Made by a program: the position numbers and the translations under genes. A stretch of 64,000 bases of DNA. Origin: Ambrosia x helenae. Its lineage: Eukaryota > Streptophyta > Magnoliopsida > Asterales > Asteraceae. The stretch spans positions 123,889,682 through 123,953,681 of the forward strand of contig CM061229.1 in assembly GCA_030844895.1 (NCBI GenBank), given 5' to 3'. This document shows, piece by piece, positions 1 through 11,388 of the stretch. Position 1 is the stretch's first letter. Each line of letters opens with the position of its first letter. The notes beneath the pieces were generated by a model. That model was not told the origin of the DNA. It made no database searches and saw only the letters and a program-made list of their open reading frames with translations.

Positions 1-224
1 AAAAAAAAAAAAAAACTCTGGAAGGAGTAAACATTTTCTTTCGTGAAAATTTCTCCAGGGTTAAGGATTCGAAAAATATACTCGAAAAAAAATTGGTGAA
101 AATATTTTTTTGAATTTTTCGAACCGGAACGTTCATATTGAACGGACAGAGGGACTTTAGATTTTGACTCAGGTATACCAAAATCTATTTGAAACATTCT
201 GTTGTGTGCTTTAAAGGAGTTATA
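1..224 (+). other. A/T-rich leader before the degenerate gag of element E
   Basis: Non-coding. It starts with a run of 15 A and contains several A and T runs. It directly precedes the gag ATG at 225 and is most simply the 5' untranslated leader of element E. No LTR or primer site is visible, so the element's 5' end lies to the left of the window. Confidence 0.4.
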
Positions 225-2400
225 ATGGACATTAGACTTTCAATTAAAAATGCTCCCAAACTGGTAAAAATTGAGGATTTTGAGGACTGGTGTACCAAAT
301 TCGAATCATTCATCAAATTTGAGGATGAAAGAATGTGGGACTGTATCATCTACGGGTATGTCTAACCGTCCTATGAAGGAATTGACGGCATCAAGCGAGT
401 ACCAACGTACAGCTAAATGCAAGAGTCTGATAAACAAATGTATGATGCTGAAGGCAAGGCTTTTGCAACAATTAACATGTCTTTGTCAGATGCGATTCGT
501 AGTGACTTTAGGCTTTATTATGATTCATATGACCTATGGAAGGCTTTGAAAATACGTTTTAAAGTGAATAGTCACACTCGTCTGAGGACAAAGCTCAAGT
601 TGTCATTTATCATAAAGTAGTGAAAACCAAAAGGTGTTAGTGCCAGATCAACAGGATAAATCAAGTGAGGGAGCAAGTGATCAGGCTTCAATGGTAGAAA
701 GTGACGAGGACAAGAAAAAGGAAGCTTTGGAAGTTGTTGATGCTGAGGAGGTAAATGATGAGAGTGTAGTTGTGCCTAACGTCATTGATCTCGATGACAC
801 AGAAGGGATGTCTACCAAGGAGTTCATCGCATACATGTCTGAATTGGACTCCCTCGACACAAAGGTACATATTTCTCTCTTTTCTGTTGTTAATGCATGT
901 AAGAAATGTGTGGATTATGCTAAGAGAGTTGCCTTATTGGTTGCTGAAAATGATAAAGTAGCTAAACATAACATTGAGTTAGTCGTGCTACTAGATCAAG
1001 AAAAAGAGTTTAATTTGGGCAATAGGATTAGAGATGGCAATCTTAAGACTAAGCTTAAAGCTGTAAAAAAGGACCTTAAGGCATTAGACCTTGTAGTTAA
1101 GGATAAGATTTGTTATCTGGATCTAGCCCATCTAGTTATTGCTGAGAAAAACAAGGAGATAGATGAGCAAAAGATTAAGATAGCCGAACTTAGCAGGCAG
1201 GTTGAACAGTGTCATTGTACCAAGTACCTTCATAACATCATCATAGATTCCCAAAAGGATATGAATGAGTTAGCCGGGTTAGGATACAATGATGTTCCTC
1301 CTCCCTTTAATGGGAACTATTCATTCTTGCCTACTAACGAAGAGTTCATTGATGCGGTAAATGGTAAACAACCTGTAGTCGAATCTCGGGATACCGACTT
1401 TCCTAAGAGTCCTAGGTCTACAAAAAAGGAATCTGTTGGATCTAACAACAGTAAAGAAAAGATGGATGAGGTTGTAGAAGTTAAGAAGAGTGCTATTAGG
1501 AAATCAAATCAGAAAAAAACTGTTAAGAAGTTGTATAAACTTAAGGGTAATGACAAGATATTTTCTGATAGTGAATTCCCAAAGTCGTCTATTGCTCAGG
1601 GTCAAACTGAAACTGTTTTTACCGAAGTAGTTTCCAATGTGGTTCATGACACAAGACCCTCTTCTTCACAGTCTACTCCTCAATCTAAGCTTAAGAAAAG
1701 ATCCTCCTTTAACTGTCATATTAGAGGGCATGTTGCTAGTTGTTGCCCGTTTAAGATAATTGAAAAATATGGTGAGAGTAAGTTGAATAAGAAGTCTGTT
1801 CAAAAGTAACAACAAGGAGTTGCAAAAGATGGGAATCGGATAAAGGTAAAAAGAAAGTATCATGTCCTAAAATTCAATCTAAATCAAATTCTCAGACTTC
1901 ATGTTTGGGACAATTTGATGGACCAAGAAATCAGCCACCACGATACAATAATTACAATGGTCAATCAAATAGGTACAACATCAAAATCGATACCAGAATG
2001 ATGGTTATCGAAATTTTCACAAAAGAAATTACTAAAAACAACATGTAAACTCTCGAAGATATGATTATAGGAATTTCCATAACTGAAATAATCAACCAAG
2101 AATTTTTAGAAATTCAGGGTATGATAATCGGAATCAATACTTTTCAAGTAATCACTATCAAAATGTTTCCAATTATCAGTCTAAAAAATCGACAAGCAAC
2201 AGGCCCAAGTCACCTGAAAGGTGTAATGGACATTTAAATAAGTTTACTTATGTGAATGAACGAGGTCAAACTAAGACTACTATAGTCTGGTTCGTCGTAC
2301 TAACTTAATTGTTGAGTGAGTGCAGGACGACCGTGGAGGATTGTTGATTCGTTTGATAGTGGTTGTTCCTGTAAATTATCAAAGGTGAATTATAGGTTAC
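225..2400 (+). pseudogene. Degenerate copia gag (element E)
   Basis: The reading starts at ATG 225 and has in-frame stops at 363, 414 and 618. It then shifts frame into a 391-codon stretch (634-1809). The N-terminal part has the tryptophan-containing copia gag signature (DWCTKFESF) followed by MYDAEGKAFATINMSLSDAI and YDLWKAL. The 634-1809 part has acidic and lysine-rich segments, a probable coiled coil, and the LKGNDKIFSDSEFP block matched in element A's gag. The zinc knuckle near 1708-1746 has lost its first cysteine (SFNC...H...C). Beyond 1810 the frame is broken throughout, and a damaged protease start (IVDSFDSGCS) is visible near 2340. Not expressible as a protein. Confidence 0.75.
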
Positions 2401-2658
2401 CAATGGTAGCGAATGGTTTACTTTGGTGAAGATATAAATTCCGCGCTTTAAAGTTATACATATTATTCTTTTTTTTACATTGAAAACCTTTTGTCAGTTT
2501 TAAGAGGGAGACTGTTTTTTTTTTAATTTTTGTTTTTATTTTCAGAAAAAGAAAATTTAGGGGGAGAAATTTCCCTAAGCCAAAAAGATTTAGACGTGTG
2601 CGTGTGTTTAGGGGGAGTAATATAGTTTAATTCGAAAAATACAAAAACATCAAAAAAA
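2401..2658 (+). other. Non-coding remnant of element E with polypurine-like tracts
   Basis: No coding capacity. There are GGGGGAG tracts at about 2555 and 2610, similar to the polypurine tracts of elements A and H. Multiple PPT-like tracts are typical of Sireviruses (established knowledge). The stretch ends at the TSD TTCAG (2659-2663) of element A. Confidence 0.4.
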
Positions 2659-2663
2659 TTCAG

Positions 2664-3176
2664 TGTAGATGCAGCTGTGCGACTAGTGCTTCGGATTGTT
2701 CAATAAACTTGTTTTGTGAATTGTCGAAGGTGCGAAGGAAGAAATATGTTTGGTCGAAGGAGAATCAAAAGGTGCGAAGGAGTGGTTTTTGGACGAACGT
2801 AGAATAGTTTTTATGTATGGCTTGGTTCGACCGGTTGGTTTGGTCGAACCTGCACATTCGCACAAACTGTTTGGGCGAATGTGCAGTCTATAAATAGTCA
2901 AGCTGATTTTTTGAATGTAACTCGGAATCATTTTATTCCCTCCACTTTCTGATTCTCTCTCTAGGATATTATTTAGCTTAATTCACGTTTATACCCTGTT
3001 TGTTTCAATCTGTAAACGTGTAATTGAGTTCGTAATTAATGAAAAAGCTTTGAAATGATGATTTACGTGTTTTGATTTGTTTGATTATCATTTTGTGATT
3101 GTTTTAGGGATTCCGCACCTAAAACAAACTTGTTTGATCATTCTTTGTTGATTATACGATCCATATAGCACATACA
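2664..3176 (+). repeat. 5' LTR of element A
   Basis: It begins TGTAGATGCA and ends CATACA, and matches 17350-17862. U3 holds dense GTCGAA/GCGAA words and their reverse complements, two palindromes (2824-2850 and 2850-2886) and a TATA box at 2889. The 538-bp LTR of element H is a diverged version with the same layout. Confidence 0.95.
2824..2896 (+). promoter_or_regulatory. LTR promoter of element A: two palindromes and TATA box
   Basis: The inverted pair GGTTCGACC/GGTCGAACC (2824-2832 and 2842-2850) is followed by CTGCACATTCGC/GCGAATGTGCAG (2850-2861 and 2875-2886), and then by TATAAATA at 2889-2896. The same order appears in the 3' LTR (TATA at 17575) and in element H (arms 38791-38801 and 38817-38827, TATA at 38780-38787 on the minus strand). 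Palindromes upstream of TATA are reported for other Sireviruses. The promoter role is inferred. Confidence 0.75.
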
Positions 3177-3179
3177 AAG

Positions 3180-3192
3180 TGGTATCAGAGCC
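3180..3192 (+). other. Primer binding site of element A (initiator tRNA-Met)
   Basis: TGGTATCAGAGCC begins three bases after the 5' LTR. It is complementary to the 3' end of plant initiator tRNA-Met, the usual copia primer. Confidence 0.9.
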
Positions 3193-3817
3193 ATTCTGGA
3201 TCAAACAACCACAAATTGATAGTTTCTCAGTTGATTTGGACCCAATTTTGGTCAAAAAGTTTCTATTTTCATTGAACAAACTGATATGATGAGTTTTTGA
3301 TTGATTACAACTTGTTTTCATGGTTAAAATGGATAATTCTCTTTGATAAACTTGTTCCAAATCAATTCCGATTCAAAACCTGATTTAGATCATCAAAATC
3401 CATCAACATTTGATAAACATGATCAAAATTAACTGATTTTCAAAGAATAACCGTTTTTGAAATACCAGGGGTCGAACCTAGAGAGTTTGGTTGAAAGTGT
3501 GATTTCTTTGGTCGAAAGAGAGAGTTTGTGGTCGAAGGTGTTGTATTTGTGGTCGAACGTAGACTTTCATTGCTTATTTGTGTTCATTCGCCCGTCTGTG
3601 TTACATTCCACTGATCGAACGGTCGAAGGAGAGAGGAAACGGTCGAACGAGAGAAGCAAACGGTCGAAAGAGTTTGTGTGATATCAGTCCACATTCGTAC
3701 CCTTCAAAACGGTCGAAGGAGAAGGATTTTTCTCATTCGCCCGTCCGTTAGTGCGAAAGAGTATTCTGTTTTTAAAACTTTTCTTATCTTTTCGTGTTTG
3801 AACATTTACAGGTTAAG
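3193..3817 (+). other. Long leader of element A with a TTCG-word cluster
   Basis: A 625-nt non-coding leader before gag. From about 3471 to 3760 it is dense in GGTCGAA, CATTCGCCC and related words on both strands. It ends with a pyrimidine-rich stretch, TTTACAG (AG at 3810-3811), and then the gag ATG seven bases later. Short open frames here look fortuitous. Confidence 0.6.
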
Positions 3818-6800
3818 ATGTGGAACTTCCCAACAACGCCAAGACCCAATCAAGCACCACAGCAGCAGACAACAAGAGATCCATGGTCAGTTGCAGCCCA
3901 GTGGACTAGTCCACCATCCCAGCCAATCAATTACATGGCTATGACTAGTTCTGCTCCTCAGCAAGTTGTGCAACCGTTACAACAACCAATTGACAACTAT
4001 TGGTGAGTAGCAGCAGCTGCCGTTCATTCGCAGACAACCAATGCCATATCTACACTCATTCATGATCTATCATCAGGTAGTGGCAATCGTCCACCAAAGC
4101 TCATGGATATGATGGAGTACAACACATGGAAGACAAAGTTCAAGATACATGTGGAGGGACAAGGCTTAGAGGGAGCCGAGGCATGGCAGATGATAGTGAA
4201 GAGATATGTTGCTCCTATTCTGGAGAACATTGGAGAACCAATACCGTTGGAGAATTTGGCTGATGATGAGAAAAAGAAGTTTGCAATCGAGAAGAAGGCG
4301 TTTTCTCAGTTATCTCAGGCGATCAACACTGACTTGCTGCATCAGTTTGGATCGTGTACAACATCAACAATTGTGGGATATGCTGAGAAACAGACATGAT
4401 GGTAATGAGAAGACTAGGAAGCTGAGAATGGAAGAGCTTCGAAAAGAGTTCGAGAACTTTAGTTACATGGGCAATGAGACTCTAAAAGAATTGGTTCCAT
4501 GGTATTGTCATTTGCTCACAGAGCTTTCGAGCTATGAGATCAGCATACCGATGTCAGAACTGGTGGATAAATTTGCTGATGCTTTACCACCATACTGGAA
4601 CCAACACATTGAAGTGTTGAAAGAAAAGGATGCATACCAGTATTGGACTATCAACGAGTTCATACAAAAACTGGAAAACAAAGAAATGGAGGAGAAGAGG
4701 AAAGCCAAGAGAGCACAGATTCCACAAAACCCAGATCTGTATGTGAGTGGTACATCTACCTCTCTTTCTACTTCAAGCTCTACTTCAAATGTTGCACCTC
4801 ACATTGCATGTGTATCCAATGTTGTTGAACCCATAAAAGCACCAATAAACTATCTTGCCCAAACTTCATCATACACACCACAATCTTATCAAACACCAAA
4901 TTTCATTCCATCTTTTTCACCTTTACAACAAGCTGCCTGTTACACTGCAAGTCAACCTCAACAACAACCATATAATCCTCACATGAACCAAATGCAGATC
5001 ACTCAAACACAATCAAATCAAAGCCCGATTGTGTTAGAGACTTCTAATCTTAACAATGTGACTGTTGAGATTGCTCAACAACATGTTGCATTAGTATCTG
5101 CTATGGTTGCATCATACAACGGTTTAGTTGCTAGTCAGATTGGAAACAACAATCTCACCAATGACGACTACGCACAAATCGATAAAGAGGAGATGGAGCT
5201 TATGGATATACAGTGGGCATTTGCGAGCATAATGAGAAGAGCCACTGATTTTATCCAGAAAACTGGGAGAACTGACCTTTCGACTTCTCCAAACCCCACT
5301 TACGGCTTCAACAAAGCCAAGGTTACATGCTTCAATTGTGGTGAGAAGGGTCATTTCAAGAGAGAATGTACACAGCCGGCTCAGCAAGGTAATCGAAACC
5401 CATTCAACTCAACCTACCAAAACAGACAAAACCAAAACCAGAATCAGGTATCATACAACAGTCCTAACATCTCTAGCTTTCAACCTCAAAACAACTACCA
5501 GAACCGTCAAAACACACAACAAAACACCAATACTAGACAACCCACATCTCAAAACCAACCACAACAGAATCCAAACCGAACCATTGTTTCCATCTCTACA
5601 CCTAACACTCAAACCCAAACTGAAAATCAAAACCAAGCACTTGTGATTAAAAAAGATGAAGGTTTTGATTGGACGGGTATGCAATTGGGAGTGGAGGAGA
5701 TTACTGCTGGAAATGTGGCTTGTGTGGCACAAAAGATGCGTTTGGATGAGCATGTGGAGATTGAAGAGGAGGTTATGATAGAGAAAGGGTCGGAGTTGAA
5801 AATAGAGGAGTTGAATGAGGATGTGAATGCTGAGAGTGAAGACAAGAAGTCAGGAATGATTCTTGATTCTGTCACAGATGTTGGAGAGCACTATGATTCA
5901 GCTTATTCGGATATGGAGAGTGATTCTGACTCGGAAGCTAGTGTGAATTCACTAGACGATGACATTGATCAATTGCTAGCTGAAGCAGATTTCCTAATGA
6001 CCCGCAAGTCGTGCATGGTGGATGATGCATGCACCAAGATTGACTACTCAAAATTCTTTGCAGGGAAGGAAGCTCACTTCGCGCTGATGGCAATGACAGA
6101 ACCACCTAAACCGGTAAGTTCTGAATCTCAATCTAAAGTGTGTGTTAAATGTTCTGATTTTGATAAATTGACAGAAGAAAATAAGCTTCTCAAGGTACAA
6201 CTTGAGAGTGCCAAAATAAACTGTCAAATTTATCAAAAAGAATCAAAAGATTTCAACAAAGTACTTGATGGTTACAAAAATAAACTGAAAAAGACTTTGT
6301 CAATAAAACAACTTGCTATTAATAACTATATTAATGAAATGGAAAATACCAAGTTAGAAATGGCAACCATCAAGAGTTTCGCTGAAAAAGTGAATAAAAA
6401 ATTAGAGAGTTATAAGCACATTGCATATATAGTTGACCACATCATCGAAGAACCTTCACAGTCGAGTAGTGCAAACTACAAAGCTGTCCCATCTCCGGTG
6501 TTATTCGAAAATCATAATCTACATGCGATAGCACCGGAGAGTATAGTCAAATCTGACTCCACATCAGATAACGAGTCCAACACTTCCAGTGTCGGAGACC
6601 CGTATTCTGATGTGAGACCTGTATTGGGAAACAATGAGGGTGTGGTCGCTGCAGATGATTCTGATGAAGAAGATGAACAGTCTAAGACGGTTTTTGAGAA
6701 TGAAAGTGATATCCCTGATGAAAATCATATAATCACTACTGAACCAGTCTCACCATCTCAGATCGTTCATCCCATGGCAAATGCTCATAGAAAGAATGTT

Positions 6801-7937
6801 GTTAAGAAAGCTGAACAGTTTATTGGTAAAAATGTTGAAAAGAAAGAGGTAAAGAAAATTGAGAAAAATGTGGTTAAAACTGTTGAAAAGAAAACTGAAA
6901 CTAAAACTGAGAAACCAAATGAAATGAGCAACGAATCATGTGACAAACCTGTAAAAGTTTTCTATCGGATGAAAGGCTCCGATAAGATTTTGTCTGATGA
7001 TGAATATCCGATTAAATTTGTGAATTATTCCAAAATTGAAAAGATCTGGCAGGAAAGTACAATTAGGTTCCCAAAACATGAACGAACCAATGACATTCCT
7101 CTAGGCATTTTAGAGAAAATTTATTCGGATAATTCTAAAGACGCAAAGGTCAATGTCACACAATTCGTTCTGCCAGTTGATAAGTCAAATAGTTTCATTG
7201 AACCGACTTACTCGAAGGAACCAGCTCTTGAGAGTTTAAGGAAACAGTGCATGGTTGATCAATATCCCATTGCGAGTTTTTCCAAGTCGCACATCAAAGA
7301 GAACTATGAAGAGTACCGTGAGTGTTTTAAGTGCGGGGAAAGGGGACATTTACTTGCCACCTGCCCGTATGTACGACACAAGAGGCACGAGGTGGAGATG
7401 AGGCAACGACATGATTATCCGGTTGACAATTACAGTTATCCACAAAGACGGTTTTTCCCTCAGCCAGCACCTTATTATAACCAAAACAATTTTTACAACA
7501 AAAGGGAAAACCGTCCGATGACTTATGACAAACGCAACTGGATAGCCACTGAGAAACCAGTAAAGAAACCTGTGATGAACACAACTGCTGAAAACAAAAA
7601 GGTCCCTACTAAACCTAATGTCAAACCAGCAGTTGGACCTGTCTCTGTTAAATCAGAGAAGGTAACCAAGAAGGTTGCATTTAAAGACGAAGTAAAGAAA
7701 CCGGCTGAGAACACAAAATCTCAGATCCGGATCTTGAAAAGGTCTGAACAATCTTGGTCATCAAAGGAGTCTGAGGGTGCCTCAACTTCATAGAATGTGA
7801 AAACTGAGAAAAAGAAAGTTGAGTGTGAAAAGAAAGGGGTTGAGAAAACCCAAGATGCTTGTGAATCTAAAGAATCTTTGAAACAACCAGTTCAAAGACC
7901 CAAGACCAAACAGGCTTGGGTCCCCCGAAAGATCTAA
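3818..7937 (+). pseudogene. gag: Gag of element A (broken, about 1,373 codons)
   Basis: Capsid-type protein that would package element RNA in the cytoplasm. ATG 3818 is chosen because it directly follows the leader's pyrimidine-rich tract and opens the frame leading into gag. Lesions are a TGA at 4004, a +1 frameshift near 4370-4400 and a TAG at 7791 where element H has CAG. The frame resumes and ends at TAA 7935-7937. There are two CCHC zinc knuckles, CFNCGEKGHFKREC (5328-5369) and CFKCGERGHLLATC (7323-7364). Between them lie a Gln/Asn-rich segment, an acidic segment (about 5750-5990) and a probable coiled coil (about 6120-6420). It is unusually long for copia gag; Sirevirus gags are known to be longer than average. 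The C-terminal lysine-rich part matches the gag fragment of element H. Confidence 0.88.
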
Positions 7938-7960
7938 CTGCTTTACTTGATATGTGCAGG
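7935..7960 (+). promoter_or_regulatory. Gag-pol junction of element A: stop and +1 frame change
   Basis: Gag ends at TAA 7935-7937. The pol frame, one base later in phase, opens after its own TGA (7948-7950) with no ATG nearby. The junction contains TTTACTTGATATGTGCAG, a splice-acceptor-like string. Element H has the same string, phase change and spacing (48780-48815), although its own gag stop is an earlier TGA. How pol is expressed (frameshifting, splicing or re-initiation) cannot be told from sequence. Confidence 0.5.
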
Positions 7961-10900
7961 GTGCTCCAGCTGGCCCTGTTAGCAGCCTATGGATTGTTGA
8001 CAGTGGAGCTTCTGGCCACATGACAGGGGATCTCACGCTACTCTTTGATATCAAGAACATCAATGGAGGTTACGTAGCGTTTGCAGGAAATAAAGGAGGC
8101 TACATTACGATGGAGGGTAGTGTTAGCAATGGGGTCGTGACATTTGAGCGGATATCGTATGTGAAACTGATAGATTACAATTTGCTCAGTGTTAGCCAAA
8201 TCTGTGATAAGCAATTTTCTGTTTATTTTGACGACAAATCTTGCTACATCCTGAAACCGGGTTTTGAACTTCCAAAAGAGTGGGTGATGCTAAAGGCACC
8301 GAGAGTAAACAACTTGTATATTCTCGATATGTCCAAAGCTATGACCACCCATGGCCAAGTCACGTGTTTCCTCTCTAAGGCTACAGAAAAAGAATCTATA
8401 ATGTGGCACAGGAGAATGGGACACATTCATTTGAGAAAGATGAACCAGTTAGTAAAGAATGAACTTGTCACGGGAGTTAATGTGAAACATTTCCATTTGA
8501 ATGACAAGTGTGTTAGTTGTAAAAAGGGAAAGCAGCACAAACAGGCCCATAGACCAAAGAAAGTAAATTCCGTTGAACTACCGCTTGAGCGTTTGCACAT
8601 GGATTTATTTGGTCCAGTCAAGCGTAAAAGTGATGCCGAGGAATTGTACTGTCTTGTGGTGACTGACGATTATTCAAGATTTTCATGGGTTATGTTCTTA
8701 CACCAGAAAAGCGACACGTTTACCAACCTGAAAGTTCTGTTTACACGTCTGGAGAATATCTATGGTCTAAAGATCAAACGAATCCGGAGTGATAATGGGA
8801 CGGAGTTTAAAAATGCTCAGATGGAGGATCTTTGTGCAAACAAAGGAATTCATCATGAATACAGCGCTCCATATACACCCCAGCAGAACGGTGTCGCAGA
8901 AAGAAAGAACAGGACTCTAATCGAAATGGCGAGAACAATGCTTGCGGACTCAAATCTTCCAGTCATGTTCTGGAACGAAGCAATTTACGCAGCATGTTAC
9001 ACTCTTAATCGTGTTTTAACAGTGAAGAAGTTTGGCAAAACTTCTTATGAGTTGTTGAACCGACGAAAGCCGAATCTGGAGTATCTAGAACCATTTGGCT
9101 CCCCGTGTACAATGCTTAATCCTTCGGAGAAGTTCGCACCAAAGGCTGAAGAAGGCTATTTTGTTGGATATGCAACCCCACTAAAAAGGGTATTCAACAA
9201 AAGAACTAGAAAAATCGAGGAGTAGGCTAATGTTGAAGTACAAAGATATACTCAAAATGTACAGGGTTGAGGTCCAGATTGGATGTTTGATTACAAAGAC
9301 TTCTTTGAATCATTCAATCTAGATAGCATGGTTGAAGAAGCTGTACTCCGCTTATATTACGAGGTCGAAAACGCAGTGACTTCACCGTTAGTGCGTCCGA
9401 TCACTGTAAATCCTCAAGCAACTTCTAATGATACTACTGCTCCTGTGATGGAAGAAGAAGTGTTCCAAGAAGCTTCAACAACACTTAATTCATCAGATTC
9501 AGAAGATGAAGACGATGATGCTACAAGTGAAGCTATTCTGGACAATGCTACAGTGACACCACCAGTGAACCCAACTACAAATGATACTTCAACATCGAAT
9601 GTGGGTAATGATCTGGTTTCTACAGAGAATTTGACGACTCAAACGGGAGTACCAGTACCTGATTATCCGGAATCTCGGATACATCGGATACACCCGCTTG
9701 AACAGGTTATTGGTGATCCTGGTAGCAGCGTTATGACAAGAGGGCAATTGAGAAATGCTCAAGCACCAGAAAATATTGGCAATCTTTCTTTATATGCCAA
9801 AATACAAAAATCTGGTTTTCAAAATGACTGGTCTTTTGCTTGTTATGTTTCGCAGGTCGAACCGCGGACGTACAAGGAAGCTCTTTTGGATGATGCCTGG
9901 GTGGAAGCAATGCAAGAAGAGTTGTTACAATTTCAGAAACTCGGAGTACGGACACTGACAGATTTGCCCCCGGGAAGAAAGAAGATCGGAACCAAATGGG
10001 TGTTTAAGTGCAAAAAGGATGATAGAGGAGTTATAGTGAGAAACAAAGCTCGTTTGGTTGTTCAAGGTTTTCATCAAGTTGAGGGAATCGACTACAATGA
10101 AATCTATGCACCTGTTGCACGCTTGGAAGCTATCCGAATGTTTCTGGCGTTTGCATCCTGGAAGAAATTCAAGGTGTATCAGATGGATGTAAAGAGCGCA
10201 TTTCTTTACGGTGTGGTTAAAGAGGAAGTTTACGTAGGTCAACCGCCAGGCTTTGAGGACCCTATTCACCGGGATAAGGTTTATGTTTTAAACAAAGCTC
10301 TCTACGGGTTGCACCAAGCTCCGAGACAATGGTATGAGGAGCTGAGCACGTATCTTCTCTCGAAAGGATTCAAACGCGGATTGGTAGATTGCACACTGTT
10401 CACGAAACGAGCAGGAGATGACTTGCTTCTTGTGCAAATTTATGTTGATGATATTATTTTCGGGTCAACTAACGAACTTCTGTGCAGGGAATTTGAAAAA
10501 GTTATGCAGGAAAAGTTCGAAATGAGCGCAATGGGAGAAATGCAGTTTTTACTAGGCTTGCAGGTGGAGCAAAGACCAACGGGGATCTTTATTCACCAGA
10601 CGAAATACGTTTCTGAAGTCTTGAGCCGATTCCAGATGGATGATTCGAAGCCGATGGATACCCCGATACAACCTAATCACGGGATTGGAGTTGACGCTAA
10701 GGGGGAGCTAACTGATCCATTTACATACAGAGCAATCGTCGGATCTCTGATGTATCTCACCGCGTCTAGACCGGATATAATGTTTGCAACATGTCTTTGT
10801 GCACGATATCAATCGAAGCCGAAACAGAGTCATCTTGCAGCTGTCAAGCGTATCCTTAGATATCTGAAGGGTTGTCCATAGAAAGGACTTTGGTACCCTC

Positions 10901-11388
10901 ATGATGATAATTTTGACCTAATCGCTTTTAGTGATGCAGATTGGGGCGGCTGTGACAAAGACAGCAAATCCACAACGGCTGGATGTCAGTTTATGGGGAG
11001 CAGGCTCGTGACCTGGCAATGCAAGAAACAAACCGCAGTTGCACTATCCACATGTGAAGCAGAATACGTTTCAGCATCAAGCTGCTGCTCACAGGTTCTT
11101 TGGATCCAACAATAGATGGTGGATTACGGTTTGCAATTTCTTAAAACCCCTATTTACTGTGATAATGAAGCCGCAATCACATTAACAAAAGACTTAGTAA
11201 ATCACTCAAAGGCTAAACATATCCGGATTAAATATCATTTTATCCGTGATTGTTATGCTAAAGAGTTGATCGATATGGTCAAAATCCACACTGATTACCA
11301 ACGCGCAGATCTTTTTACCAAAGCTTTTGACAAATCCAGATTTGATTATCTTTTAAAAGCTAATGGTATTAAAGAAAAACAAGACTGA
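7951..11388 (+). pseudogene. pol: Pol of element A: protease, integrase, RT, RNase H (four stops)
   Basis: A single frame interrupted by stops at 9223 (TAG), 9268 (TGA), 10879 (TAG) and 11113 (TAG, where H has CAG). The aspartic protease has WIVDSGASGHMT (Asp at 7999). Integrase has the HHCC zinc motif (WHRRMGHIH near 8404, CVSCKKGK at 8509) and the DDE core (HMDLFG near 8600, RSDNGTEF near 8789, NGVAERKNR near 8893). RT has YVDDIIFGSTN (YVDD at 10441-10452). RNase H has DADWGGC and STCEAEY. The integrase-before-RT order defines Ty1/copia. No frameshift is seen, only nonsense changes, so the copy decayed recently. All catalytic residues I checked remain. Confidence 0.92.

Noticed and set aside
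634..1809. 391-codon open frame as a possible host gene
   Set aside because: It is the C-terminal half of a copia gag: it shares the LKGNDKIFSDSEFP-type block and a zinc-knuckle remnant with element A, and the N-terminal half lies just upstream with stops.
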